DNA of 64,000 nt from Lachnospiraceae bacterium NE2001 (GCA_900110635.1 FOEK01000003.1:1-64000), one strand, 5' to 3'; shown: positions 34,535 through 43,675, counted from the first letter of the stretch. Notes: generated from the letters alone by a model not told the origin. Program-made: numbers and translations.

Positions 34535-35830
34535 ATGATATATATAAAAAACGGCAGACTTGTAGATGGCTCCACAGGCATGGATGAAATGGCTGATATC
34601 GCCATTGTAAATGAGTTCATTGCAGGTGTTGGACAGAACCTCGACATAGAAGAAATCAAGGCCCGTTATGATGTGCTGGAGCAGGATGTGCAGGTAATCG
34701 ACGCAGAGGGACTTGTGGTTGCTCCAGGACTTGTGGATACGCATGTACATTTCAGGGATCCGGGCTTTACTTACAAAGAGGATATAATAACCGGTGCCGC
34801 TGCTGCTGCAAAGGGTGGCTTCACCACTGTTGTATGTATGGCTAACACAAAGCCGGTGGTGGATAATCTGGAAACCCTGCAGTACATACAGGAAAAGGGC
34901 GAGACAACTCCGATTCACGTGCTCCAGACTGCCACTGTTACTAAGGGTATGGCTGGCAAAGAGCTGGTTGATATGGAAGCGCTGGCAGATGCCGGAGCAG
35001 CAGGCTTCACTGATGATGGCCTTCCGATAACTGACGAGGCTATACTGGTAGAAGCAATGAATAAGGCAAAGGAACTGGATCTCCCTATAAGTCTTCACGA
35101 GGAGGATCCACGTTTTGTAAAACAGCCTGGTGTTAATATGGGAAATGTATCTGAAGCTCTTAACTATGGAGGGGCATCCCGTGCAGCTGAGGATGTAATG
35201 GTAGCTCGCGATGTGGCTCTGGCTGTAAACACTGGTGCGACACTCTGCATCCAGCATATCAGCTCCAGGAATAGTGTAGAGTTTGTAAGGGCTGGAAAGA
35301 AGCTGGGTGGCGACATACACGCAGAAGCAACACCACATCATTTTACACTTACAGAAGAAGCAGTTCTTAAGTATGGAACAAATGCCCGTATGAATCCGCC
35401 TCTTAGAGAGGAAGCTGACAGGCAGGCAATAATTGAAGGACTGGCGGATGGAACTATAGATATGATAGTGACAGACCACGCGCCTCATTCTAAGGAGGAA
35501 AAGGACAGACCTCTGGATGCGGCTCCTAGTGGGATCACTGGCCTGGAGACATCCCTAGGCCTGGGTCTCAAGTCACTGGTGGAGCCAGGTTACATTTCAC
35601 TTGTTAAACTTATGGAGCTTATGAGTACAAATCCTGCGAGATTATATCGTCTGATTCCGGGAAGCCTGAGTATTGGTGCACCGGCAGACATTGTAATCTT
35701 TGGCGAGAAGGAAATGTGGACAGTTGGGGACTATGCGTCGAAGGCGTCCAACAGTCCGTTTACAGGCTGGGAGCTTCCTGGCCGTGTTCACTACACCATC
35801 TGCCGCGGTTGCATTGCATATAACGTGTGA
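34535..35830 (+). CDS. pyrC: Dihydroorotase
   Basis: Cyclises N-carbamoyl-aspartate to dihydroorotate in pyrimidine synthesis. The 431-residue length fits the type I (Bacillus PyrC) enzymes. The metal-binding DTHVHFRDPG motif is near residue 69, further ligands occur in ISLHEED and IQHISS, and the catalytic Asp in VTDHAPHS is present. The ribosome binding site CGGAGGAA precedes ATG 34535. It stands alone between the sigma factor terminator and a GTPase gene, not in a pyr operon, and no PyrR attenuator was seen. Confidence 0.96.
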   Translation: MIYIKNGRLVDGSTGMDEMADIAIVNEFIAGVGQNLDIEEIKARYDVLEQDVQVIDAEGLVVAPGLVDTHVHFRDPGFTYKEDIITGAAAAAKGGFTTVVCMANTKPVVDNLETLQYIQEKGETTPIHVLQTATVTKGMAGKELVDMEALADAGAAGFTDDGLPITDEAILVEAMNKAKELDLPISLHEEDPRFVKQPGVNMGNVSEALNYGGASRAAEDVMVARDVALAVNTGATLCIQHISSRNSVEFVRAGKKLGGDIHAEATPHHFTLTEEAVLKYGTNARMNPPLREEADRQAIIEGLADGTIDMIVTDHAPHSKEEKDRPLDAAPSGITGLETSLGLGLKSLVEPGYISLVKLMELMSTNPARLYRLIPGSLSIGAPADIVIFGEKEMWTVGDYASKASNSPFTGWELPGRVHYTICRGCIAYNV

Positions 35831-35881
35831 TAAAATGTGGGCAAATATAGTCACGTTTTTAATTTGAGTGAGGTATAAAGT

Positions 35882-37129
35882 ATGGAGAATAAGGAAAGAC
35901 AGGATTTCGCACCTCCTGCACCAATAGCTGGAGGAGAGGTGCCAGTATATGAAGGAACTATAGAGAAGCCAAATGTAGTAGTTGTGGGCAATTCTGGAGT
36001 GGGTAAGTCTACACTGATCAACTCACTGTTTCAGACCTATGTGGCTGAGACAAGTATTGGCGAGGCTACCACAAAGGAGCTTCGGGTATATGAGACAGAT
36101 GCCTTGAGCTTCAGGATTATCGACACCATTGGTTTTGAACCTGGGGTTCTGAATCAGAGCAAGGCTATAGCCGCTCTTCGCAAATGGTCAAAGGACAGCA
36201 TCAAGAACGAGGATCCAACCCATCAGATCAGTATGATATGGTACTGTATCGATGGTACTTCCCGTAAGATGTTCAAGAAGAATATCGACATGCTGGCCCG
36301 GGCAACCTCAGTGTGGAAGAGTGTTCCAATTATTGTGGTAATCACCAAGTCCTACTCCAAGCCAGAGCGCGAGGAGAATATCAGGATGGTGTATCACGCC
36401 TTCAAGAGTCACAGCAAGCTCAGCGAGAATCTGAAGGCTATCGTTCCAGTGGTTGCAGCTACCTATAAGATAGATGCAGATCTGAATATAAATGTTACGC
36501 CTGACGGCCTTGGTGAACTGCTTGCCGAAACTGTGAAGTATCTGCCTGAGGGTGTATCCGCCTCTCTGGTTGATAAGAACTATTTCTATCTCCAGCAGAA
36601 GCGTGGCATGGCTCACAGTGTTGTTGGAGCATCGGCGCTGGCTGGTCTTACAGTGGGACTGGTGCCAATTCCATTTCCAGATGGTACTATCCTCACACCT
36701 CTGGAGGTTGGTGAGATAAAGAGCCTTTCCAAAATCTACGGCGTGGAGTTTGACAAGAATACCGAACTGATTCAGACCATCATAAATGCAGGAACTGCAG
36801 GTATCGTGGCGAAGACTGCGCTCAACGCCATCAAGGCTATTCCAGGCCTGAATATTGCAGGAGATGTGTTAAATGGAATCGTTGCTGGAGTTATCGTAGC
36901 AGCACTGGGCGAGGGCAGCGTTTATATCTTCGAGCAGATCTATACTGGCCAGAAGTCCGTAGCGGATACCGAGTGGGTGAAGAACTTCCTGGATTCCAAG
37001 GTGGCGTCAGGCCTTACGAAGAATATCAACACTATCGTTAAGGAATATACCGAGCTTTTGTCCTCTGGCAAGAAGGTCACTGCCAAGGATGTTATGATTA
37101 TTATAATGAAAAACATGAAGATTAAATGA
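35882..37129 (+). CDS. P-loop GTPase with C-terminal membrane-associated (DUF697/YcjF-like) region
   Basis: A 415-residue protein. The G domain (about 25-215) has G1 GNSGVGKST, a Thr-rich switch I (TSIGEATTKE), G3 DTIGFEP, and a G4-position motif TKSY in place of the usual N/TKxD, which may weaken guanine specificity. Residues about 235-380 contain three weakly hydrophobic stretches (GASALAGLTVGLVPIP, NAGTAGIVAKTALNAI, GDVLNGIVAGVIVAALG), similar to the DUF697/YcjF-type tail of bacterial IRG- or Era-like GTPases that associate with membranes. Function is unknown. It directly precedes three tandem hairpins and the SbcD/SbcC-like pair. Confidence 0.75.
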   Translation: MENKERQDFAPPAPIAGGEVPVYEGTIEKPNVVVVGNSGVGKSTLINSLFQTYVAETSIGEATTKELRVYETDALSFRIIDTIGFEPGVLNQSKAIAALRKWSKDSIKNEDPTHQISMIWYCIDGTSRKMFKKNIDMLARATSVWKSVPIIVVITKSYSKPEREENIRMVYHAFKSHSKLSENLKAIVPVVAATYKIDADLNINVTPDGLGELLAETVKYLPEGVSASLVDKNYFYLQQKRGMAHSVVGASALAGLTVGLVPIPFPDGTILTPLEVGEIKSLSKIYGVEFDKNTELIQTIINAGTAGIVAKTALNAIKAIPGLNIAGDVLNGIVAGVIVAALGEGSVYIFEQIYTGQKSVADTEWVKNFLDSKVASGLTKNINTIVKEYTELLSSGKKVTAKDVMIIIMKNMKIK

Positions 37130-37131
37130 GT

Positions 37132-37260
37132 TCACGCAAATATATCGAAATGGACATCGTGAAAGCTTGCTTTCTAAGATGTTTATTTCGATATATTTAT
37201 GTGAGGCGAAGCCTAACATCGCTGAACAGGAGTTTGACGAAGTCAAACGGGTTCAGCGAT
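37132..37260. repeat. Three tandem hairpins in the gap before the SbcD-like gene
   Basis: A 73-base near-perfect palindrome has arms 37132-37151 and 37185-37204 (18 of 20 positions pair), with inner ACATC/GATGT and GAAAGC/GCTTTC. It is followed by AGGC-GAA-GCCT (37204-37214) and by a hairpin with arms ATCGCTGAAC (37218-37227) and GTTCAGCGAT (37251-37260) and inner GTTTGAC/GTCAAAC. No T tract follows, so it is not a typical terminator. It could be a cruciform-forming repeat or a small structured RNA. Confidence 0.7.
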
Positions 37261-37278
37261 TGCGGGACTTGTAGTAAC

Positions 37279-37307
37279 TTGCATTATTGAGATAAACCTA
37301 GTATAAT
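37279..37307 (+). promoter_or_regulatory. Sigma-A promoter of the SbcD/SbcC-like operon
   Basis: TTGCAT at 37279-37284 and TATAAT at 37302-37307, 17 bases apart. The transcript would start near 37314, giving an 80-base leader before ATG 37396. Confidence 0.75.
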
Positions 37308-37395
37308 TATGAGGTTATAGTGGCTTTTGGAAGAAAAGACGATCTATAACTGGTTTTTTTAGTGTTAAAAATATTAAATATATAAAGGTATAGTT

Positions 37396-38460
37396 ATGAG
37401 ATTTATTCATATAGCGGATGTTCATCTCTATGCTACTCCGGATAAGGAGTTTGAGTGGGGAGAGAACAGACCTAAGGAAATTGAAGAAACCTTTGAGAAG
37501 GTTATCGATGCCTGTAACGAGAAGGATATCGACCTCCTGCTTATCGCTGGAAATCTGTTTGATCTATCTCCGACTGTTGAGGATCTGATATTCGTTGACG
37601 ACAAGCTGATGCGTCTTGAAAAGACAAGAACAGTTATCCTGTCTGGTTCAGACGACTATATAGTACCGGGCAGCGAGAGCGCGGCTTATAAGTTCAGATC
37701 TCGTACAGTTATGCTTCCGCCAGAGAAGACGACAAATGCTTATCTGCGCGGTATCAATACCTGCGTAACTGGTTACAGTTATGGTAAGCCTGAATATTCA
37801 GAACGCATTCTGGAGAGTATTGATCCAGGACATGAGGATGCAGTAAATATCCTGCTTGGACACGGTGGTGATAAGAACCATATGCCATTTAGAAAGGATA
37901 AGCTGGCTGCAAAGGGTTTCGACTATGTGGCAATGGGTTATATCAGAAGACCTGTTCACATCCTGAAGAACCGTATGGCCTATGCCGGTTCACCTGAACC
38001 TCTTGGACCAAAGGAAACTGGCCGTCACGGCTACGTTCTGGGTGAGGTCACAGACGAGGGTACAAAGATAAGCTGGTGTCCAATAGCTCGCAGAAACTAT
38101 ATGGATATCAGTATTACCATGAGTCCTGAGCTTTCTCCTGAGGAGATTACGAAGAACCTTGAGGAGAAACTGCTGAAGCTGGGAAATGAGAATATCTATC
38201 GTATCATTTTACGAGGCTTCTCAAAGGACAATATGAGTTTTGATCTGGACAGAATAAAGAGCAGATATAACATTTATGAGGTTCTCAATATGACTATCTC
38301 CGATGATGACGAGAAGATGCTGAGGGCCGAGAATGAGAAGAACATGATGGGCAGCTTTATCCGTGAGATTCAGGGTAGCTACACCATAGACGAACGTATC
38401 AGAAGCAAGGCCCTGAGATATGGGATGGAAGCGCTAATAATGGCAGGAGAAGATAGATAA
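37396..38460 (+). CDS. SbcD/YhaO-like metallophosphoesterase-fold protein with degenerate active site
   Basis: A 354-residue protein of the calcineurin-like phosphoesterase fold, paired with an SbcC-like ATPase as in SbcCD or B. subtilis YhaO-YhaN. The N-terminal ADVH keeps Asp8 and His10. The remaining metal-binding motifs are altered: the family GDLFD is AGNLFD (Asn53 replaces the bridging Asp), GNHD is GSDD (84-87), and the GHxH near the end of the domain is GYIR (181-184). His156 in LLGHGGD is kept. With four ligands lost, metal-dependent nuclease activity is unlikely. The protein may be a structural or regulatory relic. Its stop codon is adjacent to the start of the partner gene. Confidence 0.8.
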   Translation: MRFIHIADVHLYATPDKEFEWGENRPKEIEETFEKVIDACNEKDIDLLLIAGNLFDLSPTVEDLIFVDDKLMRLEKTRTVILSGSDDYIVPGSESAAYKFRSRTVMLPPEKTTNAYLRGINTCVTGYSYGKPEYSERILESIDPGHEDAVNILLGHGGDKNHMPFRKDKLAAKGFDYVAMGYIRRPVHILKNRMAYAGSPEPLGPKETGRHGYVLGEVTDEGTKISWCPIARRNYMDISITMSPELSPEEITKNLEEKLLKLGNENIYRIILRGFSKDNMSFDLDRIKSRYNIYEVLNMTISDDDEKMLRAENEKNMMGSFIREIQGSYTIDERIRSKALRYGMEALIMAGEDR

Positions 38461-40197
38461 ATGTATCTGACTAAGCTCTTAATTAGAGATTTTGGATTAT
38501 TTCATAATAAGAATATGGATCTCCAGAAGGGAATCAATATCATTTACGGCGCTGAGCAGAGCGGTAAGTCCACAGTCAGGGATTTCCTGGTGGGACTGAT
38601 GTATGGTATTCCTAGGAGAGAAGGAATTACAAAGGTTCGTTCCAATTACGAACTAAGAAAACCAAAGAATTCAAATGGTTATTCGGGCACAGCATATATT
38701 CAGGATGATGACAAGACCTTCCTTGTGGATCGTTCCTTCCTGGCTGGTGCAAAGAAGGCGTCAGTGCTGGATGTAGGCTCAGGTCGTGAGGTCAGACTTA
38801 CAAACGCTGACACAATATCCGGAACCCTTTGCGAAACCGATAAGAATACCTTCCTTGATACAAAATGTATCGCGGTGGATGAGGATGATGATGTGAAGCT
38901 TGATATGCAGGATTACCTGACTAATATCACCCTCACTGGTACTTCGAATATAGATAAAGTAAAGGCTATCAAGTATCTGGAAAATGAGAAGAAGTCTCAT
39001 ATTCCAAAGCCGCTTATCAGAAGACTTGACGAGCTGGATGAGAGAATAGCCGAGTATGATACAGTAGATGATGATATCGCTGCAGTTGAGGCGGAGATCA
39101 AGACTCTTAACGAAGAATTCGTAATGGAGGCTGAGCGCCGTAAGCGTGTTGCCCGCCGTATGGTGGAAAATGAAGACGGTACCGTTACCTATGAAAATGA
39201 TGCTGAAATTGACGAGAAGATTGATCGTATCACTGAGAGAGAACGAAATATCGGTGTCAGCAATAAGGCTATCGATAAAGAATTAGAGAGAGAAAAAGAG
39301 AAGCAGAAAGAGGAGAAGAAGGACATACCTTTCTACGACAGAATCCCGGTTATTCTGGGAACCGGACTTCTCGTTATACTGATCATAGCTGCAATAGTTT
39401 ATATACTTCCATTTGAGGATGTTATCAGAAAACTGTTTATTATATTTACCTGTCTTTTTGTACTGTTTACAATACTCGATGGTTTTAAAGCCAAAGGCTT
39501 TTTCGATAGCAGTGAGGTCTCGGAAACTCCCGATGAGGAGGAGTTTAAGAAGGTTCTCACCGAGCTAAAGGAAGAGGCTGAGGAACAGGAAGAGATAGAG
39601 TTCGATATGACATTTGCCAAGGAATATCAGGACAAGAAAGCAGTTCTGAAGGAAAAGGAAAATGCTCTTATCGAGAGACGTAACGAGAGAAACAAGCTCC
39701 GTCACGAGTTCGATATGGTCTTCAAGAAGAAGAGTGAGCTCGAGGATGAGATAAATGCCATAGATCTTGCAATCCAGAAGATTAATTCGCTGTCAGACCG
39801 TTACCGTGCTGACGCTTTCAAGAATCTTCTTGGAAATGTATCAAGGTATATTGGCAGCCTGACACAGGGCGAGTTTAGCGAGCTGACATTTGACGACAGA
39901 GGCGACATCATACTGAAGGCTGATTATGGCTTCGTTCCACTATATCGTCTCACAGACGCCGATGCCGGTAAGGTGTATCTGGCTGTTCGACTCAGTATTG
40001 CCAAATATCTGGCAAAGGAGAAGATGCCGCTGATCATCGACGGAACTCAGATGCTGGAAAATGCATCTGAAGTAAAGTCGCTGGTTGACTGCCTTATGGA
40101 TATGAAGGAGGAACAGATCATCATCCTCACTGACGACTGGGGAATGGATTCCATCTTTAAATCCAAGGGCGTAGCTACTAACCTTATTCAGTTATAA
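38461..40197 (+). CDS. SbcC/YhaN-like coiled-coil ATPase, degenerate ABC motifs
   Basis: A 578-residue SMC/Rad50-like protein, much shorter than SbcC (about 1000). Walker A is intact (GAEQSGKST near residue 30). Two coiled-coil blocks (about 180-285 and 355-445) flank a pair of hydrophobic segments (about 298-345) like those of B. subtilis YhaN. At the C-terminus the ABC signature is not recognisable (TDADAGKVYLAVRLS), Walker B reads LIIDGTQ with Gly instead of the catalytic acid, and the H-loop position reads TDD. ATP may be bound but hydrolysis looks impaired. ATG 38461 follows the SbcD-like stop codon directly, so the two form a translational unit, probably a membrane-linked complex. Confidence 0.8.
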   Translation: MYLTKLLIRDFGLFHNKNMDLQKGINIIYGAEQSGKSTVRDFLVGLMYGIPRREGITKVRSNYELRKPKNSNGYSGTAYIQDDDKTFLVDRSFLAGAKKASVLDVGSGREVRLTNADTISGTLCETDKNTFLDTKCIAVDEDDDVKLDMQDYLTNITLTGTSNIDKVKAIKYLENEKKSHIPKPLIRRLDELDERIAEYDTVDDDIAAVEAEIKTLNEEFVMEAERRKRVARRMVENEDGTVTYENDAEIDEKIDRITERERNIGVSNKAIDKELEREKEKQKEEKKDIPFYDRIPVILGTGLLVILIIAAIVYILPFEDVIRKLFIIFTCLFVLFTILDGFKAKGFFDSSEVSETPDEEEFKKVLTELKEEAEEQEEIEFDMTFAKEYQDKKAVLKEKENALIERRNERNKLRHEFDMVFKKKSELEDEINAIDLAIQKINSLSDRYRADAFKNLLGNVSRYIGSLTQGEFSELTFDDRGDIILKADYGFVPLYRLTDADAGKVYLAVRLSIAKYLAKEKMPLIIDGTQMLENASEVKSLVDCLMDMKEEQIIILTDDWGMDSIFKSKGVATNLIQL

Positions 40198-40249
40198 TAT
40201 GTGGTCATCAAAGGAAGTTTAAGATAATAAATATTTGGAGGAAATAGAT

Positions 40250-40990
40250 TTGTCACAGTTACTATCAGTAAAAGATTTACACGTCAGCGTGGCTGAAACT
40301 GAGATACTTCACGGTATCAACCTTGAAGTAGGTCCCGGTGAAACCCACGTTATCATGGGTCCAAATGGTGCAGGAAAGTCTACCCTGGGCTATGCGATCA
40401 TGGGTAACCCAAGCTACGAAGTTGGTAAAGGCAGTATTGTTTTCAAGGGTGAGGACATCACTGATGAAGAGACTGCAGCCAGAGCCAAGGCAGGAATATT
40501 CCTGTCATTCCAGAATCCGATCGAGGTTCCTGGCATTTCACTTTCCAACTTCATAAGAAATGCAGTAGACACAAAGACTGGTACAAGAGCCAGACTTTGG
40601 GACTTCCGCAAGAATCTTGAGAAGCAGATGGAGCTTCTTTCTATGGATAAGTCATACGCAGACAGAGATCTGAATGTTGGCTTCTCTGGTGGTGAGAAGA
40701 AGAAGGCTGAGATCCTTCAGATGCTTATGATGAAGCCTGATCTTGCTATTCTTGATGAGACCGACTCGGGTCTTGACGTAGATGCTGTTCGTACAGTATC
40801 AGACGGAGTGAAAGCATTTCACGAGAGCGGTGATGGTGCCCTCATTATCATAACCCACAGCACAAGAATCCTTGAGGCTCTCACTGTGGATTATACCCAT
40901 ATACTTGTAGATGGAAAGATCGTTGAAACAGGCGATGCATCTCTGGTTGACGAGATCAATGCCCACGGTTTCGAACGCTTTGTAAACTAA
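40250..40990 (+). CDS. sufC: Fe-S cluster assembly ATPase SufC
   Basis: The ABC-type ATPase of the SufBCD scaffold. The start is TTG 40250, eight bases after GGAGG (40237-40241); the TTG at 40235 overlaps that site and is rejected. The resulting 246 residues match SufC. Walker A is GPNGAGKST, signature GFSGGEKKKAEIL, Walker B LAILDETDSGLD and the H-loop ITHST. It heads sufC-sufB-sufD-(small ORF)-sufS-sufU. No promoter is evident in the 40 bases after the SbcC-like gene, so readthrough from that operon is possible. Confidence 0.97.
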   Translation: MSQLLSVKDLHVSVAETEILHGINLEVGPGETHVIMGPNGAGKSTLGYAIMGNPSYEVGKGSIVFKGEDITDEETAARAKAGIFLSFQNPIEVPGISLSNFIRNAVDTKTGTRARLWDFRKNLEKQMELLSMDKSYADRDLNVGFSGGEKKKAEILQMLMMKPDLAILDETDSGLDVDAVRTVSDGVKAFHESGDGALIIITHSTRILEALTVDYTHILVDGKIVETGDASLVDEINAHGFERFVN

Positions 40991-40991
40991 T

Positions 40992-41045
40992 CACCAATTG
41001 GGGACGGTTCTCAAATGTTGATTTTGAAGATCGTCTCCTGTCTTG
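40992..41045. repeat. REP-like palindrome, copy 6, between sufC and sufB
   Basis: GGGGACGGTTCTCAAA pairs imperfectly with TTTGAAGATCGTCTCC around TGTTGAT, flanked by CACCAATT and TGTCTTG. The flank CACCAATTGGGGAC is shared with the copy at 58939. It sits inside the suf operon, where it may stabilise or separate sufC mRNA. Confidence 0.75.
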
Positions 41046-41071
41046 TATAAAAAAATATTTAGAGGAAAATA

Positions 41072-42487
41072 ATGGCAGATAAAGAAAAGACATACGTCGA
41101 GGACGTGGACCGCAGCCTGTATGATTTCCGAAATGTGGATGAGGATGTCTACAAGGTTGCCGAGGGTCTGACTCCTGAGATTGTTCGTCAGATTTCAAAG
41201 GAAAAGAACGATCCAGAGTGGATGCTGGAGCTCCGACTCAAGTCTCTCGATATATATAATAATATGGAAATGAAGGAATGGGGCCCACCAATTGATGGTC
41301 TCCATATGGATAACATCGTTACTTACATCAAGCCAAAGGACAATAAAATGAGTGCTGACTGGGATGAGGTTCCAGAGGAAATAAAGGATACCTTTGAAAG
41401 ACTGGGAATCCCACAGGCAGAGCGTGAGTCCCTTGCAGGTGTTGGTGCACAGTACGATTCAGAGCTGGTTTATCACAACGTTCGCGAGGAGGTTGCAGCT
41501 CAGGGTGTTATTTACACAGACCTTGAGTCCGCAATGCACGGCGAATATGGCGATATGATCAGGGAACATTTTATGACACTTATCACTCCACAGGACCACA
41601 AGTTTGCGGCACTTCACGGTGCAGTATGGTCAGGTGGAAGCTTTGTGTACGTACCAAAGGGCGTTACTGTTGAGATACCTCTTCAGTCATATTTCAGATT
41701 AAATGCACCTGGTGCTGGACAGTTCGAGCACACGCTTATTATCGTAGACGAGGGGGCTGATCTGCATTTCATAGAGGGATGCTCAGCACCTAAGTATAAC
41801 GTGGCAAATCTTCACGCCGGAGCAGTTGAGCTCTTTGTTGGAAAGAATGCAAGACTTCGTTACTCTACCATAGAGAACTGGTCAAAGAATATGTATAACC
41901 TGAACACCAAGCGTGCCACAGTTGAGGAAGGTGGAAAGATGGAATGGGTATCGGGCTCATTTGGCTCCCATACCTCATATCTATATCCTATGACCATCCT
42001 TAAGGGCGATGACGCAAAGGTTGAGTTTACAGGTATTACCTTCGCAGGCGAAGGACAGAATCTGGATACTGGTATGAAGGTGGTTCACACTGGTCAGCGT
42101 ACTGTATCCACAGTTAACACCAAGTCTATCTCTAAGAGTGGTGGAATCAGTACATTTAGAAGTGCTGTTGTTATAGGACCAAAGGCTAAGGGTGCTAAGT
42201 CAGCTGTTGACTGTTCATCCCTGATGCTGGACGACATCTCAAGATCTGATACGGTTCCTGCAATGGACGTTAGATGTGACGATGTTGATATTGGCCACGA
42301 GGCTAAGATTGGACGTATTTCTGACGAGGCTATTTTCTATCTTATGAGCCGTGGTATCTCTGAAGAGGATGCCCGCGCCATGATAGTAAGTGGTTTCGCA
42401 GACAATGTATCTAAGGAGCTTCCTCTGGAGTATGCTGTCGAGATGAATAACCTTATCCGTCTCGAGATGAAGGGCTCCATCGGATAA
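41072..42487 (+). CDS. sufB: Fe-S cluster assembly scaffold SufB
   Basis: The cluster-building subunit of SufBC2D. The 471-residue length is typical. Family features include GVGAQYDSELVYHN near residue 120, the beta-helix core (GGSFVYVPKGVTVEIPLQ, EGADLHFIEGCSAP) and the C-terminal HEAKIGRISDEAIFYLMSRG, which positions the SufC-binding helices. Cys235-region Cys in EGCSAP is conserved in the family. AGAGGAAAA precedes ATG 41072. Confidence 0.97.
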   Translation: MADKEKTYVEDVDRSLYDFRNVDEDVYKVAEGLTPEIVRQISKEKNDPEWMLELRLKSLDIYNNMEMKEWGPPIDGLHMDNIVTYIKPKDNKMSADWDEVPEEIKDTFERLGIPQAERESLAGVGAQYDSELVYHNVREEVAAQGVIYTDLESAMHGEYGDMIREHFMTLITPQDHKFAALHGAVWSGGSFVYVPKGVTVEIPLQSYFRLNAPGAGQFEHTLIIVDEGADLHFIEGCSAPKYNVANLHAGAVELFVGKNARLRYSTIENWSKNMYNLNTKRATVEEGGKMEWVSGSFGSHTSYLYPMTILKGDDAKVEFTGITFAGEGQNLDTGMKVVHTGQRTVSTVNTKSISKSGGISTFRSAVVIGPKAKGAKSAVDCSSLMLDDISRSDTVPAMDVRCDDVDIGHEAKIGRISDEAIFYLMSRGISEEDARAMIVSGFADNVSKELPLEYAVEMNNLIRLEMKGSIG

Positions 42488-42560
42488 TTAGTTTACATAA
42501 GATTTGATAAAGCGTGACAGTTGAACCAGGTTTGGTTGTCACATTTTCGATAAAGGACGA

Positions 42561-43625
42561 ATGATGAATAATATAAGTATAAACAAGCTGCCGGTTCCGA
42601 CGTGGACCTGGCTTAAGGTAAATGATTATACAGTTGCTGTTCCAGACAAGTTCGAGAAGGCTCAGTGTGAGGCAACCAATATGCCTGCCGAGGTAAAGGT
42701 GGGAGCGGTTGATTTTACCTCTATTGCGCTTGGCGATGTGGAGCTTGGAGCGGGTGAGGATTTCCGTAGATTATCACACAAGGCCAAGACTGGCGGGGCA
42801 TCCTTCACTGTTCCAGCAGGAATCAAGGTTAATGAGCCTATTCGTATCACCTACGACTATGGTAAGTCTGGACAGGAAACAGATGAGACGGGTAAGTTAT
42901 CCCGTACCGCCATTGTGCTGGGTGAGGGATCGGAGCTTACAGTGATCATGACATTTAAAGGCTGTCCTAGTTTCGGTGCTAATGATATTAGGATCAAGGC
43001 TGCCAAGACAGCAAAGCTTACACTGGTTGAGTTATTCCAGCTGGAGGAGGGCTCCAACTTCGTTGACAGTATCGGGGGCAGATATCTGGAGAAGGGCGGT
43101 CTTTCACTGATTCAGATCAAGTCCGGCAAGGGCAATATGGCTCTTAGCTGCTGTTCGGATCTGGATGGCTATAAGAGCACTCTGGATATTGATACAGGCT
43201 ATCTTGTAACAGGCAATGATAAGCTGGATATTAACTATATTGCAAGACATCGTGGAGCTAAAACAGATACGAAGATAAATGTCAGCGGTGTCCTCAGGGA
43301 TAACGCAGACAAGACCTTCCGTGGAACTATAGATTTTATCAAGGGCTGCAAGACTGCAACCGGCGATGAGAGAGAAGATGTTCTTCTAATGGATGAGGGC
43401 GTTCATAACAATACTGTTCCGCTTATCCTCTGTGCTGAGGAGGATGTTGAGGGTGCCCATGGAGCTTCCATCGGTAAGATCTCAGATGATATACTGAATT
43501 ATTTCGCCAGCCGTGGCATTCCAGAGGATGACGTAACAGAGCTGATGGCGAAATCACGAATAGATGCGGTTGCAGGACGTATTCCTGACGAAGTAACACG
43601 CAGCCTGCTCCTCACCGACGACTAA
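42561..43625 (+). CDS. sufD: Fe-S cluster assembly protein SufD
   Basis: The SufB paralogue of the scaffold complex. The 354 residues are somewhat shorter than E. coli SufD. It has a weaker N-terminal region and the conserved C-terminal core (LLMDEGVHNNTVPLILCAEEDVEGAHGASIGKI, of which GAHGASIGKI is the hallmark), followed by DDILNYFASRGIPEDD. The start could be ATG 42561 or ATG 42564. It is followed by a nested hairpin and a small gene rather than directly by sufS. Confidence 0.94.
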   Translation: MMNNISINKLPVPTWTWLKVNDYTVAVPDKFEKAQCEATNMPAEVKVGAVDFTSIALGDVELGAGEDFRRLSHKAKTGGASFTVPAGIKVNEPIRITYDYGKSGQETDETGKLSRTAIVLGEGSELTVIMTFKGCPSFGANDIRIKAAKTAKLTLVELFQLEEGSNFVDSIGGRYLEKGGLSLIQIKSGKGNMALSCCSDLDGYKSTLDIDTGYLVTGNDKLDINYIARHRGAKTDTKINVSGVLRDNADKTFRGTIDFIKGCKTATGDEREDVLLMDEGVHNNTVPLILCAEEDVEGAHGASIGKISDDILNYFASRGIPEDDVTELMAKSRIDAVAGRIPDEVTRSLLLTDD

Positions 43626-43634
43626 ATGTGCAAG

Positions 43635-43675
43635 AGGCGCGTTGTCTGCCAGTGGCAGACACGTTTTTAGCGCCT
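43635..43675 (+). other. Nested hairpin after sufD
   Basis: AGGCGC (43635-43640) pairs with GCGCCT (43670-43675) and, inside, TGTCTGCC pairs with GGCAGACA. After the inner stem comes CGTTTTTA. The inner stem plus T run could act as an intra-operon terminator; forming the outer stem would bury the T run. A processing or attenuation site is possible. Confidence 0.5.

Noticed and set aside
34514-35488. Minus-strand open frame of 324 codons
   Set aside because: It is antisense to pyrC, whose protein is clearly conserved; codon use and composition (Cys/His-rich) are typical of a shadow frame.
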